In this document: one piece after another, positions 28,367 to 36,500 of the stretch
How the letters are laid out: every line of letters starts with the position of its first letter
Numbering within the stretch: the stretch's first letter is position 1
DNA from: Novosphingobium barchaimii LL02
Lineage (GTDB): Bacteria; Pseudomonadota; Alphaproteobacteria; Sphingomonadales; Sphingomonadaceae
NCBI RefSeq assembly: GCF_001046635.1
Contig: NZ_KQ130454.1
Span: 689,501 to 753,500 of the forward strand
Direction of reading: 5' to 3'
Length of the DNA: 64,000 nt
Position numbers and translations under genes: made by a program
The notes under the pieces: generated by a model
What the model saw: the letters and a program-made list of their open reading frames with translations, nothing else
The model's database searches: none
Told to the model about the DNA's origin: nothing

Positions 28367-29116
28367 ATGAAGACCGCATTCATTACCGGCGCCACCTCCG
28401 GGATTGGCGAAGCCTGCGCCCGCGCTTTCATCGCGGCCGGCTGGCGCGTGGTCGGCACCGGACGCCGCGTCGAGCGCCTTCAGGCACTGGCCGATGAATT
28501 CGGCGCCGAGCGCTTCCATGCCTGCGCCTATGACGTGCGCGACGAAGCTGCCCGCGACGCCGCTCTCGGCGCCCTGCCCGAAGCCTTCGCCGGAATCGAC
28601 TGCCTTGTGAACAACGCCGGCCTCGCGCTGGGCGCCACCGCTGCCCAGAAGGCCGACATCGCCGACTGGAAGACGATGATCGACACCAATGTCGTCGCGC
28701 TCGCCTCGCTCACGCACAAGCTCCTGCCGGGCCTGATCGAACGCAAGGGCGCGATCGTGATGCTCTCCTCGGTGGCGGCGACCTACCCCTATACCGGCGG
28801 CAACGTCTATGGCGGCACCAAGGCCTTCGTGCGCCAGTTCGCACTGGGCCTGCGCTCGGACCTGTCGGGAACCGGCGTGCGCGTGACCTCGATCGAACCG
28901 GGCATGGTCGAAACCGAATTCACCGTCGTGCGCAACGGCGGCGATCAGCAGGCGTCGGACACGTTCTATTCGGGCGTCAACCCGCTAACCGGCGGGGACA
29001 TTGCCGAGACCGTGCTGTGGGTCGCCACGCTGCCGGCGCACGTCAATATCAACACGCTTGAAGTGATGCCGGTGAACCAGTCGTTTGCAGGGTTTCAGGT
29101 GGCTAGGGAAGGGTAA
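28367..29116 (+). CDS. Short-chain dehydrogenase/reductase, YdfG-like
   Basis: 249-residue classical SDR. It has the NADP-type glycine motif TGATSGIGEA at about 8-17, NNAG at the usual position, catalytic Ser in MLSSVAATYPY and YxxxK in VYGGTKAF, and the C-terminal INTLEVMPVNQSFAGF typical of the YdfG group (NADP-dependent oxidation of 3-hydroxy acids and L-allo-threonine/serine). The ATG at 28367 has AAGGAG at ideal spacing. It follows the epimerase gene with 11 bases between and probably shares its transcript. Confidence 0.88.
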   Translation: MKTAFITGATSGIGEACARAFIAAGWRVVGTGRRVERLQALADEFGAERFHACAYDVRDEAARDAALGALPEAFAGIDCLVNNAGLALGATAAQKADIADWKTMIDTNVVALASLTHKLLPGLIERKGAIVMLSSVAATYPYTGGNVYGGTKAFVRQFALGLRSDLSGTGVRVTSIEPGMVETEFTVVRNGGDQQASDTFYSGVNPLTGGDIAETVLWVATLPAHVNINTLEVMPVNQSFAGFQVAREG

Positions 29117-29121
29117 GAGGA

Positions 29122-29159
29122 AGTTTAAGGGCAATGGCCGCAGCTCTTCCCCTTCAAAC
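29122..29159 (+). repeat. Copy of the REP-like repeat overlapping the phosphohexomutase stop
   Basis: The segment containing AATGGCCGCAG and TCTTCCCCTTCAAAC matches the right arm of the 9.9-kb repeat (ATGGCCCCAG, TCTTCCCTTCAAAC) with a short internal deletion. It lies between the converging SDR and phosphohexomutase genes, and its end supplies the latter's stop codon. Confidence 0.5.
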
Positions 29160-30563
29160 GTCTCCCCGCGACACCCCGGACAATGCCAGCTGCCGGTCGA
29201 TCTCAGCCACCAGCCGCGCCACCCCCTGATCCGTGCCGCTTTCCGCGCGGGCGGTCAGGGCGGCCTGTGTGTTGGAGGCCCGCAGCAGCCACCAGCCATC
29301 GGGGGCAGTCACACGCACCCCGTCGAGGGCGTTGACCTCGGCCCCGGCTCCGATCAGCCTCGCGCGCACCTCCTCGATCACTGCGAACTTGCGTGCTTCC
29401 GGGACGGCGAAGCGTATCTCGGGGGTGTTGCACATCGCGGGCATCGCATCGCGCAACCGGGCCAGCGGTGCGCCGAGTCTCGCGCTCGCGGCGATCAGGC
29501 GCACGGCGGCATAGAGGCCGTCATCGAAGCCATAGTAATCGTCGCCCAGAAAGAAATGGCCGCTCGTCTCGCCGCCGAGCAGCGCGCCCGTTTCCTTCAT
29601 TCTGGACTTAATATGGGAATGCCCTGAAGGCGCCATCTCGGCGATCCCGCCCAGCGCCCGCACGGTGTCGTAGACGGCGCCCGATGCCTTCACGTCCGCG
29701 ATTACCGTGGCGCCGGGGTGGCGGGCCAGCACATCGCGGGCGTAGATCATGAGCAGTTGGTCGGCGTCGATCACGCGGCCCTGCCCATCGATGACCCCGA
29801 TGCGGTCGGCATCGCCATCGAAAGCCACGCCGAAATGGAGGTTCTTCACCGCGACGAGCGCGCGCAGGTCTGCGAGGTTCGCCTCGATCGTGGGGTCGGG
29901 GTGGTGATTGGGAAACCGCCCGTCCACGTCGGAGAAAAGCAGATGGTGTTCGCCCGGCAGCCGCGAAGTCAGCAGTTCCAGCGCGGGTCCGGCAGCACCG
30001 TTGCCGGCGTCCCAGCCGATGCGCAGGCCGGCAACGTGATCTGTATCCAGACCGGAAAGCCCCTCGATCAGCCGGTCGACGTAGAGTGGGAGGAATTCCT
30101 GCAGTTCGCTGCGTCCGGCGGGTTCTTCGCACTCGACCTCGGCCCAGTCTCCCGCCGCCGCCATGACGCCAAGCCGCTGGATGTCCGCCCCGAAAAACGG
30201 CCGGCCGCCAAGTACCATCTTGAAACCATTGTGATCGGCGGGATTGTGGCTGCCTGTTACCTGAATGCCGCCTTGCACATCTTCGGCTGACACTTCGGCA
30301 AAGTAGAGCATCGGCGTGGCGGCAAGGCCGATGCGCACCGTGTCCACCCCGCTTGCCGTCAGCCCCTCGACCAGCGCCTGCTCCAGCATGGGAGAACTGA
30401 GGCGGCCGTCACGGCCCACCACCAGCCGGTGCCCGCCGGATCGGCGCAGCGCGGTCCCAAAACTGCGGCCGATGGCATAAGCGTCAGCCTCCCCCAGCGT
30501 CTGCCCGACGACGCCGCGGATGTCGTATTCGCGCAGCACCGACGGGTCGAAGCGGTGGCTCAC
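29154..30563 (-). CDS. Phosphomannomutase/phosphoglucomutase
   Basis: Alpha-D-phosphohexomutase of 469 residues interconverting hexose 1- and 6-phosphates, feeding GDP-mannose or UDP-glucose and so envelope polysaccharides. The four family sites are present: phosphoserine loop GSHNP, metal loop DGDADR, sugar-binding GETSGH and phosphate-binding RASNTQ near the C-terminus; the N-terminus is FDPSVLREYDIRGVVG. The start is the GTG at 30563, one base after the stop of the J-protein gene, so translation is coupled in a mipZ - J-protein - mutase operon. Names such as manB, algC or pgmG fit; I leave the symbol open. Confidence 0.93.
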   Translation of the reverse strand: MSHRFDPSVLREYDIRGVVGQTLGEADAYAIGRSFGTALRRSGGHRLVVGRDGRLSSPMLEQALVEGLTASGVDTVRIGLAATPMLYFAEVSAEDVQGGIQVTGSHNPADHNGFKMVLGGRPFFGADIQRLGVMAAAGDWAEVECEEPAGRSELQEFLPLYVDRLIEGLSGLDTDHVAGLRIGWDAGNGAAGPALELLTSRLPGEHHLLFSDVDGRFPNHHPDPTIEANLADLRALVAVKNLHFGVAFDGDADRIGVIDGQGRVIDADQLLMIYARDVLARHPGATVIADVKASGAVYDTVRALGGIAEMAPSGHSHIKSRMKETGALLGGETSGHFFLGDDYYGFDDGLYAAVRLIAASARLGAPLARLRDAMPAMCNTPEIRFAVPEARKFAVIEEVRARLIGAGAEVNALDGVRVTAPDGWWLLRASNTQAALTARAESGTDQGVARLVAEIDRQLALSGVSRGDV

Positions 30564-30564
30564 C

Positions 30565-30855
30565 TCACACGTCGACCGGGAGCTGGGCAAGCAGGACGTC
30601 GCGCGCGGCGTTGGCCTCGTGGACCTGTTCGTTGCTTCCTCCGCGGTCGGGGTGGACGGCGGTGATGCGGCGGCGGTGTGCCTCCACGATTTCGCGGCGG
30701 TCGGCATTGGCGGCGACGCCCAGAAGCGCGCGCGCCTGTGCGGCCTCGAACGAAGGCGCCGTCTTGCCGGCGATCTTGCCCTGCCAGGGCCAACGGCCTT
30801 TAATCATGCGCCAGACGATACAGCCCAGCGCGATGAGCCAGATCAGCTTTATCAT
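30565..30855 (-). CDS. Small membrane-anchored J-domain protein
   Basis: 96-residue protein with an N-terminal transmembrane helix (IKLIWLIALGCIVWRMI) and a J-domain-like C-terminus with RALLGVAANADRREIVEAHR, then the essential HPD in AVHPDRGGSNEQ, followed by ANAARDVLL. J-domains stimulate DnaK ATPase, so it could recruit DnaK to the inner membrane, much like TIM14/DnaJ-type membrane proteins. Its ATG overlaps the mipZ stop by 4 bases and its stop lies one base before the mutase GTG. I know of no demonstrated role; the coupling to mipZ suggests a cell-envelope or division job. Confidence 0.85.
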   Translation of the reverse strand: MIKLIWLIALGCIVWRMIKGRWPWQGKIAGKTAPSFEAAQARALLGVAANADRREIVEAHRRRITAVHPDRGGSNEQVHEANAARDVLLAQLPVDV

Positions 30856-31667
30856 CGGGCAGCAGCAGTGAGCGCGGGTTCATCTTCGGCGCGAACCAGC
30901 TTAGGCAGGTTCAGCCCGGCCAGCAGGCCACGAACCTCCTGCCGGGCAACAAGGTGGCTGGTGCCCAGATCCCCCAGATAGCCCTTGTCGAGCAGGGTCA
31001 GCCCCGAGGGGAACAGTTCGCGGAAGATCACGCGCTCGGACAGGCCGCCGGCGATACGGAAGCCCGCCCGCTTCGACAGTTCCTGAAGCGCGCCGTCGAT
31101 ACGGCGCATGTTACGTGCCTCTACGTGCTGGACGCGGTTGCGGACCACCACCCAGTCAAGTTCGCGCCGCCCTTCGGCCAGGGTCTTGAGGCTGCGCTTC
31201 TTGCGCGCTTCCCACATGACCTCGGCGTAGAAAGACAGACGCTTGACCTTGAAGGTCTCGCTCTCCACCTGACCGAGAAGGTCGAAATCGACGAAGCTGT
31301 CGTTCAGCGGCGTCACCAGCGTGTCGGCCGTGGTGGCGACATGACGGGCGAAGACATCATCGCGGCCGGGCGTGTCGAAGACGAGGAAATCGTAGCCCTC
31401 GGCAATCTGCTCGGCGAGGTCGTCGAGTTCGCCCAGATCGTCGCCATCGTAAACCGCGAAGCGGGCGCCGGGCAGCGATATCTCGCGGCGACGCTCTGTC
31501 TCCACGCGGTTTTCGAGGTAGCGGTACAAGGTCCGCTGCCGGTGGTCGAGGTCAATCGCCGCTACCTTGGCGCCCTGATAGGCGAGCGCAATGGCGACAT
31601 GAACGGCAGTCGTGGACTTGCCGGTGCCGCCTTTTTCATTGGCGAAGACGATACGATGCGCTGTCAC
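30852..31667 (-). CDS. mipZ: Division plane positioning ATPase MipZ
   Basis: ParA/MinD-family P-loop ATPase of 271 residues that in Caulobacter forms a bipolar gradient through ParB and blocks FtsZ polymerisation away from midcell. It has a deviant Walker A at the start (NEKGGTGKSTTAVH, residues 10-23), IDLDHRQRTLYRYLENR, DTPGRDD in Walker B position, and the MipZ-type VVRNRVQHVEARNMRRI and FPSGLTLLDKG segments. It starts with a GTG at 31667, divergent from panC, and heads the operon with the J-protein and phosphohexomutase genes. Confidence 0.93.
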   Translation of the reverse strand: MTAHRIVFANEKGGTGKSTTAVHVAIALAYQGAKVAAIDLDHRQRTLYRYLENRVETERRREISLPGARFAVYDGDDLGELDDLAEQIAEGYDFLVFDTPGRDDVFARHVATTADTLVTPLNDSFVDFDLLGQVESETFKVKRLSFYAEVMWEARKKRSLKTLAEGRRELDWVVVRNRVQHVEARNMRRIDGALQELSKRAGFRIAGGLSERVIFRELFPSGLTLLDKGYLGDLGTSHLVARQEVRGLLAGLNLPKLVRAEDEPALTAAAR

Positions 31668-31837
31668 GGAACCGTTACGCTTTCTTCTAGCGGCCCCGGC
31701 GGGGCCGACCGTTTCAATTCACCCCGGACCAGCTACGCCGGTCCGTCAGCTCAATTCAATTGCCCCCAGAAGCGCGCAGCGGCTAAGGCCGGCGCGCCAG
31801 CCGGTCGAAGCCCACCATACTGGAGCAGTGAACCTCA

Positions 31838-32701
31838 ATGCAAATCATCCACACCCTTGATCCACTGCGCCGTGCAATTGAGCAGTTGCGCACATCCGGT
31901 CCAGTTGCCCTGGTGCCTACGATGGGCGCGCTCCATGAAGGGCATCTGACACTTGTGCGCGAGGCCCGCAAACATGCGCAAAGCGTGGTCGTCTCGATCT
32001 TCGTGAACCCCCTGCAGTTCGGCGCGGGTGAGGACCTGGACGCTTATCCGCGCCAGCTGGAGCGCGATGCCGGCCTCCTCGTGGCAGAGGGCGTGGACGT
32101 GCTGTGGGCGCCCACGGTGGAGGCGATGTACCCGGCCGGCTTTGCCTCCAACGTCTCGGTCGCCGGGGTGAGCGAGGGGCTGTGCGGCGCGGCCCGGCCC
32201 GGCCACTTCGACGGCGTCGCCACGGTCGTCGGCAAACTGTTCAACCAGGTCCTGCCCGATGTCGCGCTGTTCGGCCAGAAGGACTGGCAGCAGCTGGCGG
32301 TGATCCGCCGCATGGCCCGCGACCTTGACCTCACGCGCCCGGCGGCGGACAGGATCATGGGCGTCGAGACGGTGCGCGAAGCGGACGGTCTCGCGCTGTC
32401 ATCACGCAATGCCTACCTGTCACCCCAGCAGCGCGCCGCCGCGGTCGCCCTGCCCGACGCCATGCGCGCCGCCATCGCCAGGATCGAATCCGGGGCTCCA
32501 GTGCCTGCAGCGCTGGCGAAGCTGGAGACGGACATACTTGCCGGCGGCTTCCACACGGTCGATTACGCCCAGCTTCGCGAGGCTGCCGACCTGGGACTGC
32601 TGGATGCGCGCGCCGACAAGCCGATGCGCCTGCTGGTCGCGGCGCGGATCGGTACTACCCGACTCATTGATAATATGGCTGTCGCTCCCACCAACAATTG
32701 A
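31838..32701 (+). CDS. panC: Pantoate--beta-alanine ligase
   Basis: ATP-dependent condensation of pantoate and beta-alanine to pantothenate, the CoA precursor. The 287-residue protein has the nucleotidyltransferase signature PTMGALHEGHL (HIGH-like, HEGH), then FVNPLQFGAGEDLDAYPR, VVGKLFNQVLPDVALFGQKDWQQL and ALSSRNAYLS with the KMSKS-like SSRN motif. It is divergent from mipZ across a 170-base gap that holds both promoters. Confidence 0.96.
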   Translation: MQIIHTLDPLRRAIEQLRTSGPVALVPTMGALHEGHLTLVREARKHAQSVVVSIFVNPLQFGAGEDLDAYPRQLERDAGLLVAEGVDVLWAPTVEAMYPAGFASNVSVAGVSEGLCGAARPGHFDGVATVVGKLFNQVLPDVALFGQKDWQQLAVIRRMARDLDLTRPAADRIMGVETVREADGLALSSRNAYLSPQQRAAAVALPDAMRAAIARIESGAPVPAALAKLETDILAGGFHTVDYAQLREAADLGLLDARADKPMRLLVAARIGTTRLIDNMAVAPTNN

Positions 32702-32831
32702 ACAAGCAGGGAAAATTTCTCACAGACATCGTCATTTGTTCGTGCCACAGTCGCGGCCTATCTGACGTGTCGCCCAGGGGATCGGGCGTTCCGCGCCACT
32801 ACTGCGCGGTTAAATGGGAGCAACGATCGAC

Positions 32832-33602
32832 ATGAAGACCTCTGTCTGCGCGCTTGCCGCGCTCGCCATTTCTCTGACCGCAACGCCTGGCCTTGCCGCC
32901 GACAGGTCCTCTGCCCGCAAGCAGCAGGAAACCCGCACCCAGAACATTCCGATGTGCACCAAGAAGCTGGGCAGCGTCGCCATCGTGGAGCCCGACAACC
33001 AGTGGTGGCGCGAACTGAGCCTGGGCAGCCCTGAAGCAATCCTGCGCGTCTTCGTGCAGAAGTCCGGCTGCTTCACCCTGGTCAATCGCGGCCGCAGCCT
33101 TGAAAACAGCGCGATGGAACGCGCCTTGGCTGCGCAAGGTGAACTGCAGAAGGGTTCGAACATCGGCAAGGGCCAGATCAAGGCAGCCGACTACTTCCTC
33201 CAGCCCGACATCGTCTCGACCAACAACAACTCCGGCGGCGGCGGCCTTGGCGGCGTGCTGGGCGGCGTGGGCGGCATGTTCGGACGCGGCATCGGCGCCA
33301 TCGCCGGCGGCCTCAACATCAAGAAGGGCGAGGCCAACGTCACCCTCTCGATCGTCAATTCGCGCACCACTGTGGAAGAAGCCTTGACCGAGGGTTACGC
33401 TCGCAAATCCGACGTCAGCTTCGGCGGCGGCGGCGCGGGCTTCTTCGGCGGCACTTTCGGCGGGGTCGGCGGCGGCGGCTACCAGAACACCCAGATCGGC
33501 CAGATCATCGTGCTCGCCTATCTCGACGCCTATACGAAGCTGGTAACCGATCTGGGTGGCCTGCCAGTGGACGCATCCGCAGCCGCGCCCCAGGCGCACT
33601 GA
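32832..33602 (+). CDS. CsgG/HfaB family secreted protein
   Basis: 256-residue exported protein: signal peptide at 1-23 (MKTSVCALAALAISLTATPGLAAD) without a lipobox at the cleavage site, then a CsgG-like domain (LGSVAIVEPDNQWWRE, FVQKSGCFTLVNRGRSLEN, AADYFLQPDIVS, LSIVNSRTTVEEAL) interrupted by two long glycine-rich loops. CsgG proteins form outer-membrane pores for curli or are part of holdfast attachment (HfaB). No csgA/B/E/F-like gene is nearby, and the missing lipid cysteine argues against a standard CsgG pore. The start was moved to 32832, where GGAG and the signal peptide agree better than the ATG at 32814. Confidence 0.75.
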   Translation: MKTSVCALAALAISLTATPGLAADRSSARKQQETRTQNIPMCTKKLGSVAIVEPDNQWWRELSLGSPEAILRVFVQKSGCFTLVNRGRSLENSAMERALAAQGELQKGSNIGKGQIKAADYFLQPDIVSTNNNSGGGGLGGVLGGVGGMFGRGIGAIAGGLNIKKGEANVTLSIVNSRTTVEEALTEGYARKSDVSFGGGGAGFFGGTFGGVGGGGYQNTQIGQIIVLAYLDAYTKLVTDLGGLPVDASAAAPQAH

Positions 33603-33619
33603 GGCGGATCAGGGCAAGG

Positions 33620-33651
33620 GGCCGGCGGCCTGCCATCGGCAGGTCCCGGCC
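33620..33651 (+). terminator. Stem-loop after the CsgG-like gene
   Basis: A two-tier hairpin (GGCCGG / CCGGCC outside, CCTGCC / GGCAGG inside, ATC loop) lies 18 bases after the stop. There is no T-run, so it may terminate inefficiently or protect the mRNA end. Confidence 0.45.
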
Positions 33652-33873
33652 TCCTGAGCAGGACATAACAGCCATTGTCAGGCGACCCGCCAGGGGCCTT
33701 AGTTTATTTTGCAAAAAGACGTACCATGCGAGGCCGAGGCTCCTGGGTAACCGGGCCGAAGGCGAGGGAGCGGATTACTCGCGGCCTGGGCTTGTCATCG
33801 GCACGGCAACCGTGATGCCGCGCGGTGTGCGGCATGAACGGGAGCTTGGCGCCATGAGGGAGACGACGGCGTC

Positions 33874-34560
33874 ATGGGCGGGCTGAACATCCTTTACATT
33901 GAGGACGATTCGCGTGCCGCCGCGCAAGTCGCGGAACTGTCGGGCGTGTCCGGCGATACGCTGACATGGTGCGCCACCGGCAACGACGGCCTCAAACGCG
34001 CCGGGGCCGAGCGTTTCGACGTCATCATCCTCGACCGCATGCTGCCCGACCTCGACGGGCTGACGATCCTGTCGCGCCTGCGCGAAAGCGGAGTGGGCAC
34101 GCCGGTCCTGCTGCTTTCCGCCCTTGGTCGCACCTCCGACCGCGCGGAGGGGCTGGACGCGGGCGCCGACGATTACCTCGCCAAGCCTTTCGAGGGCGAA
34201 GAACTGCTCGCCCGACTGCGCGCCCTGCACCGCCGGTCCTCCGGGCGCGAGCATTCCGCAGTGATTCTGTTCGGGGCCTTCGAATGCCACGTGAAAGCCC
34301 GCACCGCCTTTCGCGACAACCGCCACCTCTCGCTCAGCCCGAAGGAATTCGAGCTGTTCCGCTATTTCATGGAAAACGCGGGCGAAGTGCTAACCCGCGA
34401 GATGCTGCTGCGCGACGTGTGGAAAATGAACTTCGACCCGCAGACCAACGTCGTCGACGTCAACATCGGGCGCCTGCGCCGCAAGCTGGAAGAAGGCTTC
34501 GACCGCCCGGCTCTGGAGACGATCTGGGGATCGGGGTACAGGCTGCTGGACGGCCGGTGA
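33874..34560 (+). CDS. OmpR-family response regulator
   Basis: 228-residue two-component regulator. The receiver domain (1-120) has the acidic pocket EDD at 10-12, phosphoacceptor Asp54 in VIILDRMLPDLDG and Lys104 in LAKPF. The C-terminal winged-helix domain carries LSPKEFELFRYFMENAGEVLTREMLL, the NVVDVNIGRLRRKL recognition helix and WGSGYRLL ending. The start ATG follows AGGGAGACGACG. The kinase gene overlaps its stop by four bases (GTGA), so the two are co-expressed. The signal and targets are unknown. Confidence 0.94.
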   Translation: MGGLNILYIEDDSRAAAQVAELSGVSGDTLTWCATGNDGLKRAGAERFDVIILDRMLPDLDGLTILSRLRESGVGTPVLLLSALGRTSDRAEGLDAGADDYLAKPFEGEELLARLRALHRRSSGREHSAVILFGAFECHVKARTAFRDNRHLSLSPKEFELFRYFMENAGEVLTREMLLRDVWKMNFDPQTNVVDVNIGRLRRKLEEGFDRPALETIWGSGYRLLDGR

Positions 34561-35912
34561 GCCGCATCTTCGTCATCCGCCACTCCATCTTCGCCCAGAT
34601 TGTGGTCTGGGCGATCATCACGGCAGCAACGATCACGTTCGGCCTGTGGGTGCTGACCAATGCGACGATCCAGCGCACCAACCGCCAGGCCCTGGAACGC
34701 GCGGTCGGCGTCGACCTTGCCGGCATGGTCGACATCTACGCCAGCGGCGACAAGGACGAACTGGCCAAACGCATCGGCGACCGCCTCGCCCTTCAGCAGC
34801 GGGACGGGGATGTCGCGCACTACCTGCTTGCCGATGCGCAAGGCGCGCGCATCGCAGGCGATCTTATCCGCTGGCCCGGCCTTCACGCCGGAACATCCGA
34901 ATCGGCCGACATATATATCGATGGCACTAACCGCGCCTTCGCGCGCTCCACCCAGCTCGCCCCCAACCTGCGGCTGCTGGTCGCCCACGAGTACCGCGAC
35001 CTGGGGCTGCTGCTGCGGCAGGTTGCGCTGGTGTTCCTGACCGGCGGCGTGCTGGCCATGCTGGCCGTGGCACTGGGCGGTTGGACGGCCGCGCACCGGC
35101 TGGCCGGAAGACTTGAACGGATCAACGCCGCCTTCCGCCAACCCGACGATGCCGCGCTGGAAGAACTGGCGCGCGGATCGGCCGGGCATGACGAGATCGA
35201 CGAACTGGCCAGCCATTCGGGCAATGCACTCGCCCGGCTCAAGCGCCTGGCGGCCTCCCACCGCGCGACGAGCGACCACGTCGCCCACGAGATGCGCACC
35301 CCCCTCATGCATCTCGACAACCGACTGGTGAAGGCACTGGCGGCCACGCCCGATGCGGAAACCGCCGCACGCATTGCCGATGCCCGCACGGAGATCCGGG
35401 GCATCATCCGTATGCTCGAATCGCTGCTCGATATTGCTGCCAGCGAGGCTCGGCGCGGCGACCGCCACGGCCTTGCCCCGGTGGACCTCAGCGCGCTGGC
35501 CGCCCGGCTGGGCGAGCTTTACGCCGACAGCGCCGAGGAATCGGGCCACGTCCTGCAACTTGATATCGAACCCGAAGTGACGATCGACGGTGAGGAAATG
35601 CAACTCACCCGGCTCATCACCAACCTGCTCGACAACGCCTTCAAATTCGTACCGCCCGGCGGTACCGTCCGGCTCAAGCTGCGCAAGGGGCCAAGGCTGG
35701 TCGTCAGCGATGACGGCCCGGGCATCCCAGAAGACCAGCGCGAGAGTATTTTCGAGAAGTTCAGCCGGGGTAAAAGCTGCTTCGGCACGGAAGGCGCCGG
35801 ACTCGGCCTTGCTCTGTGCCGCGCCATCGCCGAACGCCACCACCTGGAGATTGCCCTGGCGCCCACCGATGGCGGCGCGAGCTTCACCGTCACCCCGGAG
35901 TTCCAACGATAA
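34557..35912 (+). CDS. Sensor histidine kinase
   Basis: 451-residue inner-membrane kinase partnered with the preceding regulator. It has transmembrane helices at about 10-35 and 153-178 bracketing a ~115-residue periplasmic sensor, a short HAMP-like linker, the H-box DHVAHEMRTPL with His244, N-box NLLDNAFKFV, G1 DDGPGIP and G2 GAGLGLAL. The start is a GTG at 34557 overlapping the regulator's stop. Arrangement and kinase type resemble the small sphingomonad kinase-regulator pairs linked to metal or envelope stress; that is only analogy. Confidence 0.93.
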   Translation: MSRIFVIRHSIFAQIVVWAIITAATITFGLWVLTNATIQRTNRQALERAVGVDLAGMVDIYASGDKDELAKRIGDRLALQQRDGDVAHYLLADAQGARIAGDLIRWPGLHAGTSESADIYIDGTNRAFARSTQLAPNLRLLVAHEYRDLGLLLRQVALVFLTGGVLAMLAVALGGWTAAHRLAGRLERINAAFRQPDDAALEELARGSAGHDEIDELASHSGNALARLKRLAASHRATSDHVAHEMRTPLMHLDNRLVKALAATPDAETAARIADARTEIRGIIRMLESLLDIAASEARRGDRHGLAPVDLSALAARLGELYADSAEESGHVLQLDIEPEVTIDGEEMQLTRLITNLLDNAFKFVPPGGTVRLKLRKGPRLVVSDDGPGIPEDQRESIFEKFSRGKSCFGTEGAGLGLALCRAIAERHHLEIALAPTDGGASFTVTPEFQR

Positions 35913-36140
35913 GTTGAAGTTCGTCTGCGCTGCCGATCGAACCCGGACCGACAGCTTCCCTCTGGCGATCGACCAGGTCGCTTTCGCCGAAGCGCTGATC
36001 GCCGACACCGACGCTTCGTTCAGCCCGGCAGACCTGCACGAACGGATGCGCGAGTCCCCAAATCGACCGTTCATCACCCCACCGCTGGAACCATACCTTA
36101 TTGGCAGATTTTCGCGGCGTTTCAACATGTTGGGAAGCCT
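35913..36140 (+). other. Unassigned stretch with coding-like codon use next to tRNA-Gly
   Basis: Between the kinase stop and the tRNA, one plus frame from a TTG at 35914 reads about 75 codons with strong G/C bias at third positions (translation includes FPLAIDQVAFAEALIAD, DASFSPADLHERMR and ESPNRPF) before it enters the tRNA antisense. There is no proper stop ahead of the tRNA and only a distant GGAG as ribosome-binding site. It may be a decayed gene or a small unannotated gene fragment; I recognise no family. Confidence 0.3.
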
Positions 36141-36214
<74 letters not shown>

Positions 36215-36500
36215 TCATGCGGCCCTGTGGTGTCGCGGGCCGCGTCGTGCGAGGGCCGATTGCCACGACCTGTGGGGTTTCGTCAACGACTCTCTTGCGC
36301 TCGCCTGCGATCGTTTGAAACGCCGCGCCGGCACAACCGGCGGATCGCCCTGGCGGCTTCTGCGCTGCAGCACGGCAAAAACGCCTGTATCTGTGCCATT
36401 CGGGCCGGCTTTCGGCAGGCTCATCCCGGCTTCACCGTATTCTCTCGCAGGCGCAGTAGTGATACCCTCGCGCGGTCATCAGCAGAGGACCCGAGACACC

